A stretch of DNA of 64,000 bases from Hippopus hippopus (GCA_946811185.2 OX328105.1:36335394-36399393), one strand, 5' to 3'. Positions 1 through 11,606 are shown, numbered from the stretch's first letter. The notes: generated from the sequence alone by a model not told the origin. Numbers and translations are program-made.

Positions 1-125
1 ACTCATTAAATATTGCTTCGGGGCCAAACAATATTGCCTAGACATCTGTTGTAGGGTTCTGGTAAAGTTTCACTTTTGGTTTGTGCAGAGTCTCTTGTGT
101 TTGTCTAGAGCTGACATTTAGCAAA

Positions 126-342
126 TTAACTCAAACAACAAAATGTTGAACTCAATTAAAAGCATTTGTAGACAACAAATTATATGTATCTCAAACAGGG
201 ATTTCTGCCTTTGATATGGTAGAAAAGTTGTGTGAAAAGGAGAAAATCCTGGTCAACAGCATTTTTTCCTTTTCCCACAGAGTTTTTAAAAGCTTTCTTC
301 CTCAGGGTCGTAAAAATTCAGAATTGTGTGGTAAAGGGTTAA
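126..342 (+). mobile_element. TTAA hairpin MITE, copy 1 (diverged)
   Basis: Starts at TTAAC and ends GTGTGGTAAAGGGTTAA, with the conserved AAAGCATTTGTAG motif and a damaged hairpin core near 238-290. Confidence 0.6.
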
Positions 343-894
343 GTAAAGTAAAGCATCAGGTCGGACATGATCTGGTAGAAATTTAGATGTTCAGTCTTTG
401 GTGATTGGCTGATTTTGGAGGTGAGGCTTTTGACTGTACTGCTGGTTCCTGACTTTATAAAATATCATCCCTGCAGTATGGTTGCCAGTAGCCATCATAT
501 CTGGGTTAGAAATCGCTTGCAGCACACACTAAGATTTAACACATGTTTTTTCTGTAATTTGAAACTTACTGATAAAGCTTGATCACACATGTACAGGTAA
601 GTTAAAGGATTTAGTTGTTGTAATTAGTGGTGGGCCAACGATAGACTTTAGTCGAAAGTCAGTTCGTTTTGGCTACCGATTGCGATAATCAATTGAGAAA
701 TCCTGGAACTGATTGTAATCAGTATCGGAACACGCTTGGTCCCGAGACACGAATAGTGGTTTTTTGCCCATGGTTTTGTGACTAATATTAATCACACTCT
801 TGGATTCAACATGGTGGACAAAAAATACGAAAATTGGCCAGAAAAATGAGCAAGAATTTTTTGTCCATGGTTGTCTTGACAAAACTTGACATCT
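343..894. other. No gene seen
   Basis: AT-rich sequence with a possible donor (ACAGGTAAGT at about 593-602) lacking a matching coding frame. Confidence 0.5.
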
Positions 895-1420
895 CAGCAG
901 GGTTCTCATTTGACCCTGTACCCGGGTTTTGACGCACGGAAATTTGAAATGACCCAACTTTGACGCTCAAAAATGTCTGCCTAAATGTCAGTCTGACGCA
1001 TGAAATCATCATCTAAAGCTTCATATAAATTAACTCACATGCATCCAGCAGAAATATGAGCATTAATAAACACAGTCCGTATTATATGCAAAGGACACAT
1101 GTGGCTCTGTTTATCACAGGTAATCAACCTACCGAGTCATTTATGAAAACGTAATAAATGTGTTAATCCTCTTTATCTAGTGTAAAGTGACTGATTTCGA
1201 AGTCATCTGCTATTCTAAATGTCAAATTCATGTCAAATCATGCAGTAACACTTCTGCAAGAAGTAATTGACATCAAAAATTGATCAAATAGATCGCCCCT
1301 CCCAAAAAAACGTGAAAACCCATGACACTACAATGATCAGTGTGGCATCGTCCTATCAGAGACACTTCAAACTATCTTCTCATCTTTTATAATGAATTTA
1401 AACAGTTAATTTACACAAAT
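895..1420 (+). repeat. Dispersed repeat, copy 1
   Basis: GGTTCTCATTTGACCCTG through CAGTCTGACGCATGA and TCAGAGACACTTCAAACT parallels 52660-53050 in the same orientation. Unclassified; no coding potential. Confidence 0.6.
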
Positions 1421-1508
1421 CTCTGAATAAAACAATAAGTGGAAGCTAAAATCTCTGATCATGAGTGAAAAAAATTTGGTTGTTTTATGAAATGAAAATA
1501 TAGAGCAA

Positions 1509-1523
1509 GGGGGGGGGGGGGGG
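1509..1523 (+). repeat. Poly-G run
   Basis: Fifteen consecutive G. Confidence 0.95.
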
Positions 1524-1729
1524 AATTGTCATCTGCAAATGCTTGAAATTATCAAATATGAACAAGTCTGAACTTTTTTTTTAACTAGTTTAGAGATTAA
1601 GATTTAAGGACCAAAATAAAGGGTATTAAATAAAGCAAAGGATTTAATGGTAATATATTACCTTTGATTTTTAAAGTACAAAACGTAACATCTTTATAAA
1701 CTTAATATCTAGACAAATTGTCACAGTAT

Positions 1730-1958
1730 TTAACTCTTTCCCACACAATCCCGACTTTTAACGACCCGGAGAAAGTAAGCTTTTGAAAACATTGTGGGAA
1801 AAGGAGAAAATGCTGGTAACCAGCATTTTCTCCTTTTCCCACAATGTTTTCTACCCTTCCCAAATCAAAATTCAATTTTTGATTCACATTTATTTTGTCA
1901 TCTGCAAGTACTTTCAATTTGGACTAGTCCAAAACTTTGTCGTGTGGTAAAGAGTTAA
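1730..1958 (-). mobile_element. TTAA hairpin MITE, best-preserved copy
   Basis: TTAA occurs at both ends, followed inward by CTCTTTCCCACAC and its inverted match GTGTGGTAAAGAG. The centre is a perfect palindrome with two 33-base arms (1785-1817 and 1819-1851) around one A. The TTAA target site and CYCTTTACC-type ends are typical of piggyBac-superfamily non-autonomous elements. There is no coding capacity; short ORFs in the arms recur in each copy and are not genes. Confidence 0.88.
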
Positions 1959-3135
1959 AGCAAAAAGGGGTTCTCAGTTAAATGGAGAAACCTGTTGTTC
2001 AGGCGATAGCTAGTTGGTTTGATCTTCTGATTATAAAGCGATAATCGATTGTGATTTTAAACCAATTGCCCAACACTAATAGTTATAATCTGGAGGTGCA
2101 CTTTCAGTGAATTTTCCTTACTTATTACAGCTCAGTAGTGAAGGCTAAACATGTACATGCCTGTCAGATCTTGTCTGACCTGATGCTTTGCTCTATTTGA
2201 CCGTCAGCTGTATACAAACCGAAGGGTAAACTTCTTCACTCAAGGAAGAAATAAATATAGGCTTTAAAAATACTATTGTCATTTCGTTTTAATTTGCAGG
2301 GTTCTCTTGTTACTGATTTGTGAATAAAATAAGAAAGAATGAGTGAATGATGTGTTCTATTGGTGCTCCTAAAACAAATGAAGAACACCATGGTAAAAAC
2401 AATTAAATTCTCTGAGTCTAGATACAGACTTATACTGCAAGTAGACAGTATTTCTTGCTTGAACTTTTCAGGAGAAATGCAAGTATATGATGAAAGAATT
2501 TCTGTATGCCTACCATGAGTGAAAAAAAGTGGAATCTAACCATCATTTTGGATATGATTTGCATATTAAAGAAAAAAACAAGAAAGGATTATTATCAACT
2601 TGTTGGCACAAAGCAAGATTATCTGACCATATGGGTTTTGATTGCCTAGTAATTTATGACCGCATCTTGGGTCCCAAATAAACAAGTGTTGGAAGGGTGC
2701 AATAGTATTTATTTATTATGTGTTTTAACTGGGGAAGTTGGTTTATCACCATGGACCCATGTAATGGACCACTTTTTTCTGACCTTGTATGGAACAACCA
2801 AGTTTTATCTTACCAAGGCCACTCATTTCACATTTGCTAGGCTGGCAGTACTTTCAGTACTTTGATTTACATGTCGGGGAGCAGGCCAATCTTGCAGTAC
2901 TTTCAGTACTTTGATTTTCATGTCAGGGAGCAGGCCAGGCATGGTGATGTTTGCACATCAGGGAGTTAATTCATTACTTCTTTAAACAAAGTTCCAAAAG
3001 TTTAGCACATGTATATAAAGACATTGTGACAGAAGGATAAATTTTTCATTGCTTCATCGACTTCAAAAGTGGTTTGCTGTAACAACACCAAAAATCATCC
3101 ACATGATGAATGTTATAAATTTTCTTAATATCCTA
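1959..3135. other. No gene seen
   Basis: Low-complexity AT-rich sequence with a short direct repeat (GGCAGTACTTTCAGTACTTTGATT-like, about 2840 and 2893). No supported feature. Confidence 0.5.
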
Positions 3136-3366
3136 TTAACTCTACTACATTACAAAATTTTAGACTTGTCCAAATTGAAAGCATCTGCTGACAAAAAAAG
3201 ACAACAACAGAATTGGACATTAAAAATTTGCTTGTAGAAGGGTAGAAAACATTGTGGGAAAAGGAGCAATGCTGGTCATCTGTTATTTCTCCTTCCAGGA
3301 CGCTTTCAAAAGTCATCAAGATTCTTAATGGTTGTTAAAACATGAGATTGTGTGGTAACGGGTCAA
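3136..3366 (+). mobile_element. TTAA hairpin MITE, diverged copy
   Basis: Begins TTAACTCTACTAC, ends GTGTGGTAACGGGTCAA. The right arm of the hairpin is damaged. Confidence 0.65.
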
Positions 3367-3376
3367 ACAGACTTTT

Positions 3377-5403
3377 TAGCTCACCTGATCACAAAGTGCT
3401 CAAGGTGAGCATTTGTGATCTTGCTGTGTCCGGCGTCCATCGTGCGGTGTGCGTCATCCGTCGTCAGCTTTTACCTTGTGTACACTCTAGAGGCCACATT
3501 TTCAGTCCGATACTCATGAAACTTGGTCAGAATGTTTTTTTTTTTTTTTTTATTATTAGCCACGTGTATTGGATAGGGGAGGTCGTGGCCATCCTCCCTC
3601 TATCCTTACAACAATCGTTATTTACATCCAATAACATTTGTGACCCCTGCAAACAGTGCAGACCAAGATTTGTGTGTAGATTGATTTTGGAATTCACTGC
3701 TTGCAAAAATGACAAGTTGCAGAATGTTTGTCTTGATAATATCTCGGACAAGTTCGAAAATGGGTCATGTCAGGTCAAAAACTAGGTCACTTGGTCAAAT
3801 CTTAGAAAAACCTTGTGTACGCTCTAGAGGCCACATTTTCAGTCCAAAACTCTTGAAAGTTGGTCAGAATGTTTGTCCTGACAAAATCTCGGACAGGTTT
3901 GAAAATGGGTCAAGTCTGGTAAAGAACTAGGTCACTAGGTCAAATCTTAGAAAAACCTTGTGTACGGTCTAGAGGTCACATTTTCAGCCTAAAATGCTTG
4001 AAAGCTGGTCAGAATATTTCTCTTGACAATATCTCAGACAAGTTTGAAAATGGGTCATGTCGAGTCAAAAACTAGGTCACTAGGTCAAATCTTAGAAAAA
4101 CCTTGTGTACGCTCTAGAGGCTACATTTTCCGTCCAAAACTCTTGCAGATTGGTCAGAATGTTTGTATTGACAGTATCTCGGATGAGTTGGAAAATGGGT
4201 CAAGTCTGGTCAAAAACTAGGTCAAATCTTAGAAAAACCTTGTGTATGCCCTAGAGGCAACATTTTCGGTCAAAAACTCTTGAAAGTTGGTCAGAATGTT
4301 TGTCTTGACAATATCTTGGCTGAGTTGGACAATGGGTCAGGTATGGTCAAAAACTAGGTCACTAGGTCAAATCTTAGAAAAACCTTGTGTACGGTCAAGA
4401 GGCCAGATTTTCAGTCCAAAACTTTTGAAAGTTGGTCAGAATGTTTGTCTTGATGATATCTTGGACAAGTTTGAAAATGGGTCATGTCAGGTCAAAAACT
4501 AGGTCACTTGGTCAAATCTTAGAAAAAACTTGTGTATGCTCTAGAGGCCACATTTTCAGTCCAAAACTCTTGAAAGTTGGTCAGAGTGTTTGTGATGATT
4601 GTAGCTTGGACAAGTTTGAAAATAGGTCAAGTCAGGTCAAAAACTAGGTCACTAGGTCAAACCTTAAAAAAACCTTGTGTATGCTCTAGAGTTCACATTT
4701 TCAGTCCAAAACCTTTGAAAGCTGGTCAGAATGTTTGTCTTGATAGTATCTGGGATGAGTGTGAAAATGGGTCATGTCAGGTCAAAAACTAGGTCACTGG
4801 GTCAAATCTTAGAAAAAACTTGTGTATGCTCTAGAGGCCACATTTTCAGTCAAATAATCATGAAAGTGGGTCAGAGTGTTGTCATAATTATATCTTGAAT
4901 GAATATGAAAATGGGTCACATCGGGTAAAAAACTAGGTCACCAGGTCAAATCTTTAAGATAGCTTGTGTAGCTCTAGAGTCATTATTTTCTGTTCTGTAG
5001 TTATGAAAATTAGTCAGAATGTTTTGTGATGATGATCACTATGATGAAATTGAAAATATGTCACATTGGGAAAAAAACTAGGTCGCCATGTCAAATCTTG
5101 GAAAAACCTTGTGTACACTCTAGAGGTTACATTTTCTGTCCAATACTTATGAAAGGTGGTCAGAATCTTTGTTTTGATAATATCTACAATAGGAAAATGG
5201 GCTATGTTTGGCTAAAAAAGTATGTCATGAGAGAAATTCTAGAAAAAGCTTGTGTACAAGCTAGAGGCCAAATTTTCAGTCAAATAATGGTGAAAGCCGA
5301 GTAGAATGTTTGTCATAATATCTCAGAAGAGATTGAAAATAGGTCATGTTTGGTCAAAAGACTAAGGTGAGCGACTTCAGGGACATTATGGCCCTCTTGT
5401 TTG
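3377..5403 (+). mobile_element. Tandem-unit repeat element, family 1, about 12 units of 145 bp
   Basis: Opens with the inverted pair GCTCACCT...AGGTGAGC, continues with about twelve units of roughly 145 bp (each holding CTTGTGTAC, CTCTAGAGGCC, TTGGTCAGAATGTTTG and GGTCAAAAACTAGGTCAC), and closes AGGTGAGCGAC...TATGGCCCTCTTGTTT. Units share peptide-like ORFs but have no single long frame. A terminal hairpin, a CTTGTTT end and an internal array recall non-autonomous Helitron/Helentron-type elements of bivalves; this is inference. Confidence 0.75.
3538..3719 (-). mobile_element. Retroposed insert with poly(A) tail inside a tandem-unit element
   Basis: A 182-bp insert is flanked by the 10-bp direct repeat CAGAATGTTT (3528-3537 and 3720-3729) and begins with a long T run on the plus strand. 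It is therefore a minus-strand retroposed sequence with a poly(A) tail. It has no tRNA-like head that I can see; its source is unknown. Confidence 0.75.
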
Positions 5404-5717
5404 GCAGATGACATCCATGTAAAGTATCGATATTCACATTGAATAAAGGTTTTTACATAAATTCATACACACAATTTTTCCCTCATTTAACCTTTTAAAA
5501 ATTGGTCTTTTGCTGAATAAAAAATGTTAGAAGTGTTTGTTGAAGGCAGTGTGTCCTATCATGTAAAAGTGAGTGAATCAAGTAAATTTTGAAGTTATCA
5601 TGTACAACTGAATGCCCATATATGTGTCGTAACGCTAAACAGACACCAAAATTCATAAATTTTATCAGAAACGATTGATGCAAATAAATACCTGGTAAGT
5701 CAACCACGTTGCTAATT

Positions 5718-5945
5718 CAACCCTTTACCATATGACAAAATTTTAGACTTGCAGAAATCCAAAGCATTTGCAGATGACAAATCAAATGTGACTCAAAAAT
5801 TAAAATTTGTTTTGGGAAAGGTAGAAAACATTGTGGGAAAAGGAGAAAATGCTGGTTACCAGCATTTTCTCATTTTCCGACAATGTTTTCAAAAGGCTTC
5901 TTTCAAAGGGTCGTTAAAACTCGGGATTGTGTGGTAAAGGGTTAA
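5718..5945 (+). mobile_element. TTAA hairpin MITE, full copy
   Basis: Left end CCCTTTACCATATG with a mutated target site (TCAA), right end GTGTGGTAAAGGGTTAA, and a nearly perfect central hairpin. Confidence 0.8.
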
Positions 5946-6003
5946 AAAAACACAGATTTTCCAAAGCTATATATAGAAACACGCTATTTTCTGATATCCT
6001 TTT

Positions 6004-7074
6004 TAGCTCCACTGGCCAAAGGCCAGTGGGCTTATGTCATGGCCCGGTGTCCGTTGTGCGTCCCTCTGTCCGTCCGTGCGTTAACTTTTATTTTAAATAT
6101 CTTCTCTGAAACTACCCATCAAATTTTGATGAAACTTCACAGAAATGATCTTGTCATGGTCCTCTTCAGAATTTGTTGAAAGAATTTGATTCCTTCAAAA
6201 ACTCTTGTTGCCATGGCAACAGAACTTAAAAATATTGGAAATCTTTGAAAATCTTCTTGTCTGAAACCATAAGGCTTAGGGCTACCAAATTTGGCATGTA
6301 GCTTTATCTAGTAGACCTCTATCAAATTTGTTCAAATTTTAGCCGTGGGGTTAAATTTGACCCCGCCCCGGGGGTCACAAGTTTTACATAGGCTTATAAA
6401 GAGAAAACTTTAGAAATCTTCCTGTACCTAGCCATAAGGCATAGGGCTTCCAAATTTTGCATGTGGCTTTATCTAGTGGGCCTCTACCAAGAGTGCCCAA
6501 TTTATAGCACTGGGGTCAAATTTGACCCCATCCCGGGGTTCACAAGTTTTACATGGGCTTATATTGAGAAAACTTTAGAAATCTGCCTGTACCTAGCCAT
6601 AAGGCCTAGGGCTACCAAATTTTGCATGTGGCTTTATCTAGTGGGCCTCTACCAAGAGTGCCCAACTTACAGCCCTGGGGTCAAAATTGACCCCGCCCCG
6701 GGGGTTACAAGTTTTATAAAGGCTTATTATAGAGAAAACTTTAGAAATTTCCCTGTACTTAGTCATAAAGCCTAGGGCTACCAAATTTTGCGTGTGGCTT
6801 TATCTAGTGGGCCTCTACCAAGAGTGCCCAAATTATAGCCCTAGGGTCAAATTTGATCCCACCCCAGGGGTCAGAAGTTTTACATGGGCTTATATAGTGA
6901 AATCTTTAGAAATCTTCTTGTTACTAACCATAAGAACTAGGGCTACCAATTTTAGTGCTGCCTCAGGGGTCTTATGTTCAAAACCAATTGGCCAGGTATT
7001 GTAATGTTTGCATGTAGGGATTTTACGTATTAGCAAGTGGAGCGATACAGGGCCATCATGGCCCTCTTGTTTTT
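6004..7074 (+). mobile_element. Tandem-unit repeat element, family 2
   Basis: Begins TAGCTCCACTGGCC with its inverted partner GGCCAGTGG, has a CCGTCCGTC stretch, then several units of about 155-165 bp (GGGCTACCAAATTTTGCATG, TTTATCTAGTGGGCCTC, CCCCGCCCCGGGG). It ends with GCGATACAGGGCCATCATGGCCCTCTTGTTT, where the 3' hairpin is perfect. Confidence 0.78.
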
Positions 7075-7334
7075 ACATAGTGTTAATTTTGTAAACTGGA
7101 ATCCTGATGAATTTTGAATTGGTTCAGTGTAATAGACATCAATATTTTCATTGAGACTGGTGCCCAGTCTGTATGAATATAGACTAGTTAATTGAATTTT
7201 ATGGAAAAATAAATGTTGAAACTTATACCCCCATTTCATTTTCTATATCCAAAATTTTGCACCTCGAAAAGTACAAAACCCCCCAAATGAAAAATTTGGT
7301 GGACACGCTGGAAAGGTTATCCCTCCATGAAAAG

Positions 7335-7475
7335 ATCCCATGTTTTATTGACCCTGAAGAAAAGGGATTTTGTAAACATTTAGGGAAAAAGAGCAAATGC
7401 TGGTGACCAGCATGATCTCCTTTTTTCCTCAATGTTTTCTGCCCTTTCAAGGAAAAATCAAACAACATTCAATTT
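7335..7475. mobile_element. TTAA hairpin MITE, remnant
   Basis: The central hairpin (AATGCTGGTGACCAGCAT) and its arms are recognisable; the ends are lost. Confidence 0.5.
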
Positions 7476-7569
7476 CTTGGTAGCAAATGTTTTCAAAAGC
7501 GAAATTTCTAATATTGTTCAGTTTGGTAACCCATAGCATTTAAACAGAGCTATAAATAATTTATTTTAG

Positions 7570-7629
7570 GAGAAAGTCAGGCAGAAGAGGACACCAGCAG
7601 AAGAAAAACATCAAAGAAAAGCATACAAA
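7570..7629 (+). CDS. Possible small internal exon upstream of zinc-finger gene A
   Basis: A 60-bp segment is bounded by a pyrimidine-rich acceptor ending TTTTAG and a strong GTAAGT donor. All three frames are open, so coding status is not decided by the frame. Read with one base completing a previous codon, it ends with two bases (AA) that join the T at 14799, the first base of the next exon, to make an asparagine codon. The phase therefore fits zinc-finger gene A. The encoded residues would be basic and glutamine-rich (begins RKSGRRGHQQ). It could instead be a 5' UTR exon or an unrelated splice-like match. The 7 kb up to the next exon is repeats and short unique spacers. Confidence 0.4.
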
Positions 7630-7915
7630 GTAAGTTGCTTTTAAAGAAAGCATCTTTGACTTACAGAATGTCCATTAAATGAATTGTAGATCCTTGATAA
7701 GAGAATAAAATAAGAGAACTAACTTTTTGGGGTTAAAAATGCAATATCTTCTTTGGGGAGATCATTTTTATACTGCGTTTCTACACCTAAAACACATATT
7801 TATTTCAATTGGCACCACATGAAATACAGGACAGCCGAGATAAACACAGCCTGGTGGATTAAGAATTTCCTGCCTAATTGACTTCATTGATAACACGGCC
7901 ATATGAATCTTGGTT

Positions 7916-8140
7916 TTTGACTCTACTGGCCGGAGTGTCATGGCCCTGTGTCTGTCTTGAACCTGTCAGTGCAAGGGTGCGCTAATTTTTTTTTCAAACA
8001 TCCTCTCTAAAACTACCCATCAAACTTTAACCAAACTTCACAGAAATGATTCTGCCATGATCTTCTTTAGATTTTTCAAAGTATTTAATTCTTGTTAAAA
8101 CTTTGGCTGCCATGGCAACAAAATTGAAAAAAAAAAGAAA
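7916..8140 (+). mobile_element. Family 2 tandem-unit element, truncated
   Basis: Only the leader (CTCTACTGGCC, TCATGGCCC, CTACCCATCAAACTTTAACC, TTGCCATGGCAAC) is present; the units and 3' hairpin are missing. Confidence 0.6.
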
Positions 8141-8673
8141 CTTCATGTTTGAAAACACAACCTGTACAAAAAAATCCAGGCAGAATCCACCCGGACTGGA
8201 GATGGAATAATAAATATAATTCCGGGCAGACAAGAAAAATCACTAATTATTGCAAGAAGGGGTGGAATCCTAGTTTTGGTAACAAAATAAGAAATCCAAG
8301 TGGACAATTGAAATGTTAAGGCGGAATTAGATAAAGAGGTGGAATCATAATTCGAACGGAATCCAATCGGAAAAATTTCCAGCTGGAATCCAGGCAGACA
8401 TTTTAAATGTCCAGGTGGACTTTTGAAATGTCTGATGAAAATCTAATGGAGCAACTGACAAATTGCTCTCTGATCTGATAGACCAACTAATGGATTTCTA
8501 TTTCATATGAAGAATTATGTATTCTAAATACCTTATACAAGCCTTTGCAATTTGTGATAAAAGAGTTAAAACTGTAACTAAAAATCATTAAGTTTAGGAT
8601 CTGATAGAAGTCAAGAGACCAAATTCTTTTCCTTTATCTGAACAATGAGTCTTGTTTAACAAGAAAGATTGTT

Positions 8674-9092
8674 TTAACTTTTTACCAACAAAATTTTATT
8701 CTGATCCATTTTTAAAATGCTTGTAAATGACAAATCAAATGTGACGTGAGACAGGATTGTCATTGGAAGGGGATAAAACGTTGTTGGAATAGGAGAAATT
8801 GCTGGTTACTAGCACTTTTTCCTTTATTCTTCATTGCCTATAGATGCTCCAAAAATAAATAAAACTGAGTAACTCCTTACAAAACAACAAAATTTAAGCC
8901 TTGTCCAAATGGAAATCAATTGCAGATGACAAATTTAATGTCACACAAAACATGAAGTTTGTCTTAGAAAGGATAGAAAATGCCTCAACAGGAGATAAAG
9001 GTAATTATCAGCATTTTCTCCTTCCCCCACCTTGTTTTCAAAAGTCTTCTTCCACAGGGTCTTCTGAAGTCTGGATTGTTTGGTAAAGGCTT
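8674..9092 (+). mobile_element. Two diverged TTAA hairpin MITEs, head to tail
   Basis: The first copy runs from TTAACTTTTTACC to about 8870, the second from about 8872 to GTTTGGTAAAGGC at 9090. Both keep the GATGACAAAT motif and parts of the hairpin. Confidence 0.55.
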
Positions 9093-9143
9093 GATAACTA
9101 ATTTCACAAGTTAGATTGACTTCTATGGAGAAGCTTAAAGCAT

Positions 9144-9372
9144 TTAACTCTTTACCAAACGACAAAATTGTAGACCTGTCCAAATTGAAAGCATTTACAG
9201 ACGAAAAAATAAATGTGACTGAAAAATTGAAATTTGTCTTGGAAAGGGTAGAAAACATTGTGGGAAAAGGAGAAAATGCTGGTTACCAGCATTTTCTCCT
9301 TTTCCCACAATGTTTACAAAAGGCTTCTGTCTAGGGGTGGTTAAAAGTCAGGATTGTGTGGTAATGAGTTAA
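9144..9372 (+). mobile_element. TTAA hairpin MITE, full copy
   Basis: TTAA at both ends, CTCTTTACCAAAC and GTGTGGTAATGAG termini, and a near-perfect central palindrome of about 65 bases. This is the plus-orientation counterpart of the copy at 1730. Confidence 0.85.
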
Positions 9373-9716
9373 AATGTTATAACAGATAAAAAGTAAGTGA
9401 GTGAGTTATAACTGTTGAAACGAATGGGCCTTTTTTAACTTCTTTCTTGCTGAAGAACATTGCTAAGAGATAGCAGCACTTAGCTGTGCTTTTCTTAATG
9501 ATTGTAGGTCTTTGCTTTTACGCCGACAGTTTACATATTCCGAAACAAAAAAGAAAAAAGAAATTAATCTATAATGAAATAAAAAATTTAAACTATATAA
9601 GTCTACCACTTTCAGCTTTGTTCTCATTGTTAATTGTGCATGGTAATTATCTTTTCAGGACAGATTGATAAATATTTTCTGTTTAATAATCAGAGAATGA
9701 TTTGGCTAACCATTTT

Positions 9717-10330
9717 TTGGCTCTACTGGCTGAAAGCCAGCAAAGCTAATGTCATGGCGTGGTTTCTGTTGTCGGTCATGTCTGTCCATCTGTCTGTACG
9801 TTAGTCTTTTTCTTGATTATGGGATAAAGTCTGCATCTGTTGTCTGATTTTAGTGAAACTTGCACAGTTTGTTTATATCGTTAATAGCTCGAAGCCTATT
9901 GATTTTGAAAAAAAATTGAAAATCAGTAAGGGAAAAGTAGCCTTTTAAATTTCAAAATTTACAGTTATTGTTTACGCAGTTAAGTCCACATTTGTGGTTT
10001 GATTTTCATGAAAGTCACACACTTTCTTTATATCATCAATAGCTTGAATTGCTTTGGTTTTGAAAAAAAATCTGACTACTAGTAAGAGAAAAATTACCAT
10101 TTAAAGTTGACAATGTAAATTTTTTCTTTACGTGATTAAGCCCACATTTATGGTTCGATTTTCATGATACTTGTACCTGTGCCTTAGTTATACCATCAGT
10201 ACCTTGAACCGTATTGATTTTCGAAAAAATCTGACACTTAGTAAGGGAAAAAGAGCCATTAAAAGTTGAAAATGTTCGTTTCTTGTTTAAGCAATATAGT
10301 CAACATTTTAATCAAATTCTTTAGAAACGT
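9717..10330 (+). mobile_element. Tandem-unit element with family 2-like leader and different units
   Basis: The leader GGCTCTACTGGCTG...CAGC is followed by about four diverged units of roughly 155 bp sharing CCACATTTGTGGTTTGATTTTC and AGTAAGGGAAAA. No terminal hairpin is seen before the next element. Confidence 0.6.
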
Positions 10331-10465
10331 TCACAGATCATTTGTATTATCCAGGGATGAGCTATATAAGAAATGAAGAAAATCAAGCAATCAGTTTAGA
10401 AAAAGCAGCCATTTGATAACCTTGACTTGTTTACTGAACACAGTCCTCAAAAGTGATCACATTTT

Positions 10466-11590
10466 TAGCTCCACTGGCGAAAGGCCAGCGGGCTTATGTC
10501 ATGGCCCGGTGTCCGTCGTGCGTCCGTCCGTGCGTGCCTGCATCCGTCCTTCCGTGCGTGCGTACATTAACTTTTATTTCAAACATCTTCTTCTCTGAAA
10601 CTATGTATCCATATTTGATGAAACTTCACAGAAGTGATCCTCCCATGGTCCTCTTTAGAAATCCGTGAAAGAATTTGATTCCTTCAAAAACTCGGGTTGC
10701 CATGGCAACAAAAGCAAAAAATATTGAAAATCTTTGAAAATCTTCTTGTCTGAAACCATAAGGCCCAGGGCTACCAAATTTGGCATGTAGCTTTATCTAA
10801 TGGACCTCTATAAAGTGTCTTCATATTATAGCCCTGGGGTCAAAAGTGGCCCCATGCCAGGGATCACAAGTTTAGCATGGGCTTATATAGTGAATTCAAT
10901 TTAAATAGTAATCAAGGGAAATAACTCCTGTTATAAAAGATAAACTTTACTATTTACCTCCCTTGATTATCAAACTGCAGTAATACATGATTGATGCAAG
11001 GTATTCAAGTTTTTGGGATAGGACATGTTGTTTTCAGGGAGAGTGATTTATTTTGATGCTAGTAGTTATGCCCACATGAGTGGAATATTTAACTTAATGT
11101 AAGGTTTCTTTCATTCAGTTTTCTTTTCAGAACTTTACCTTTCATGCCAATGAATAAACCTGCTTGTATTCACTGACATAATCTTTGCATTTAAAAAGAT
11201 ATGACTTTTTTTTGTTGGGCAGGGAGAGGTTATGTTTTCCAAGTAAGTTTATTACCATACAGACTTTTTATGCCATATGTCTCTGTCAGTGCCAATTAAG
11301 GGCATGACATGTTAATTTTACTCTCTAAGAAACAATAAATTTTTATGACTGGACCAAGTTAAAAGCCATTGCAAAAGACAAATTGAATGTAACTTAAATG
11401 ATTATTACTGTCTTTGATAGAGTAGGAAACATTGTTGGAAAAGGAGAAGACACTGGCTGATAAGATGTCCTTTTCCTACAATGTTTTCAAAAGCATTCTC
11501 TTTAAAGGTCACTAACACTTTGATTTGTGTGGTAAGGGGTTAAAAAGCCAGTGAAGCGATACAGGGCCATCATGGCCCTCTTGTTTTGAA
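10466..11590 (+). mobile_element. Family 2 element carrying nested hairpin repeats
   Basis: Leader and terminal hairpin (GGGCCATCATGGCCC at the 3' end) are intact. The body contains an inverted repeat built on TAATCAAGGGA and TCCCTTGATTA (about 10915-10975) and a degenerate TTAA hairpin MITE (about 11316-11543). The same arrangement recurs in the element ending at 31243. The TTAA at 11296-11299 is an empty site for the MITE at 31913. Confidence 0.75.
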
Positions 11591-11606
11591 ACTTGCAGGG
11601 ATTGTT

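Noticed and set aside
3342..5304. Series of small ORFs with similar proteins (KTRSLGQILEKPCV, GQNVCLD)
   Set aside because: They follow the 145-bp tandem unit and change frame between units; they are repeat translations, not genes.
6461..7004. ORFs with repeated MWLYLVGLYQECP
   Set aside because: Translation of family 2 tandem units; no start context or conserved frame.
5749..9334. Small ORFs sharing VENIVGKGENAGYQHFLLFPQC
   Set aside because: This is the translation of the hairpin MITE arm and recurs with every copy in either orientation.
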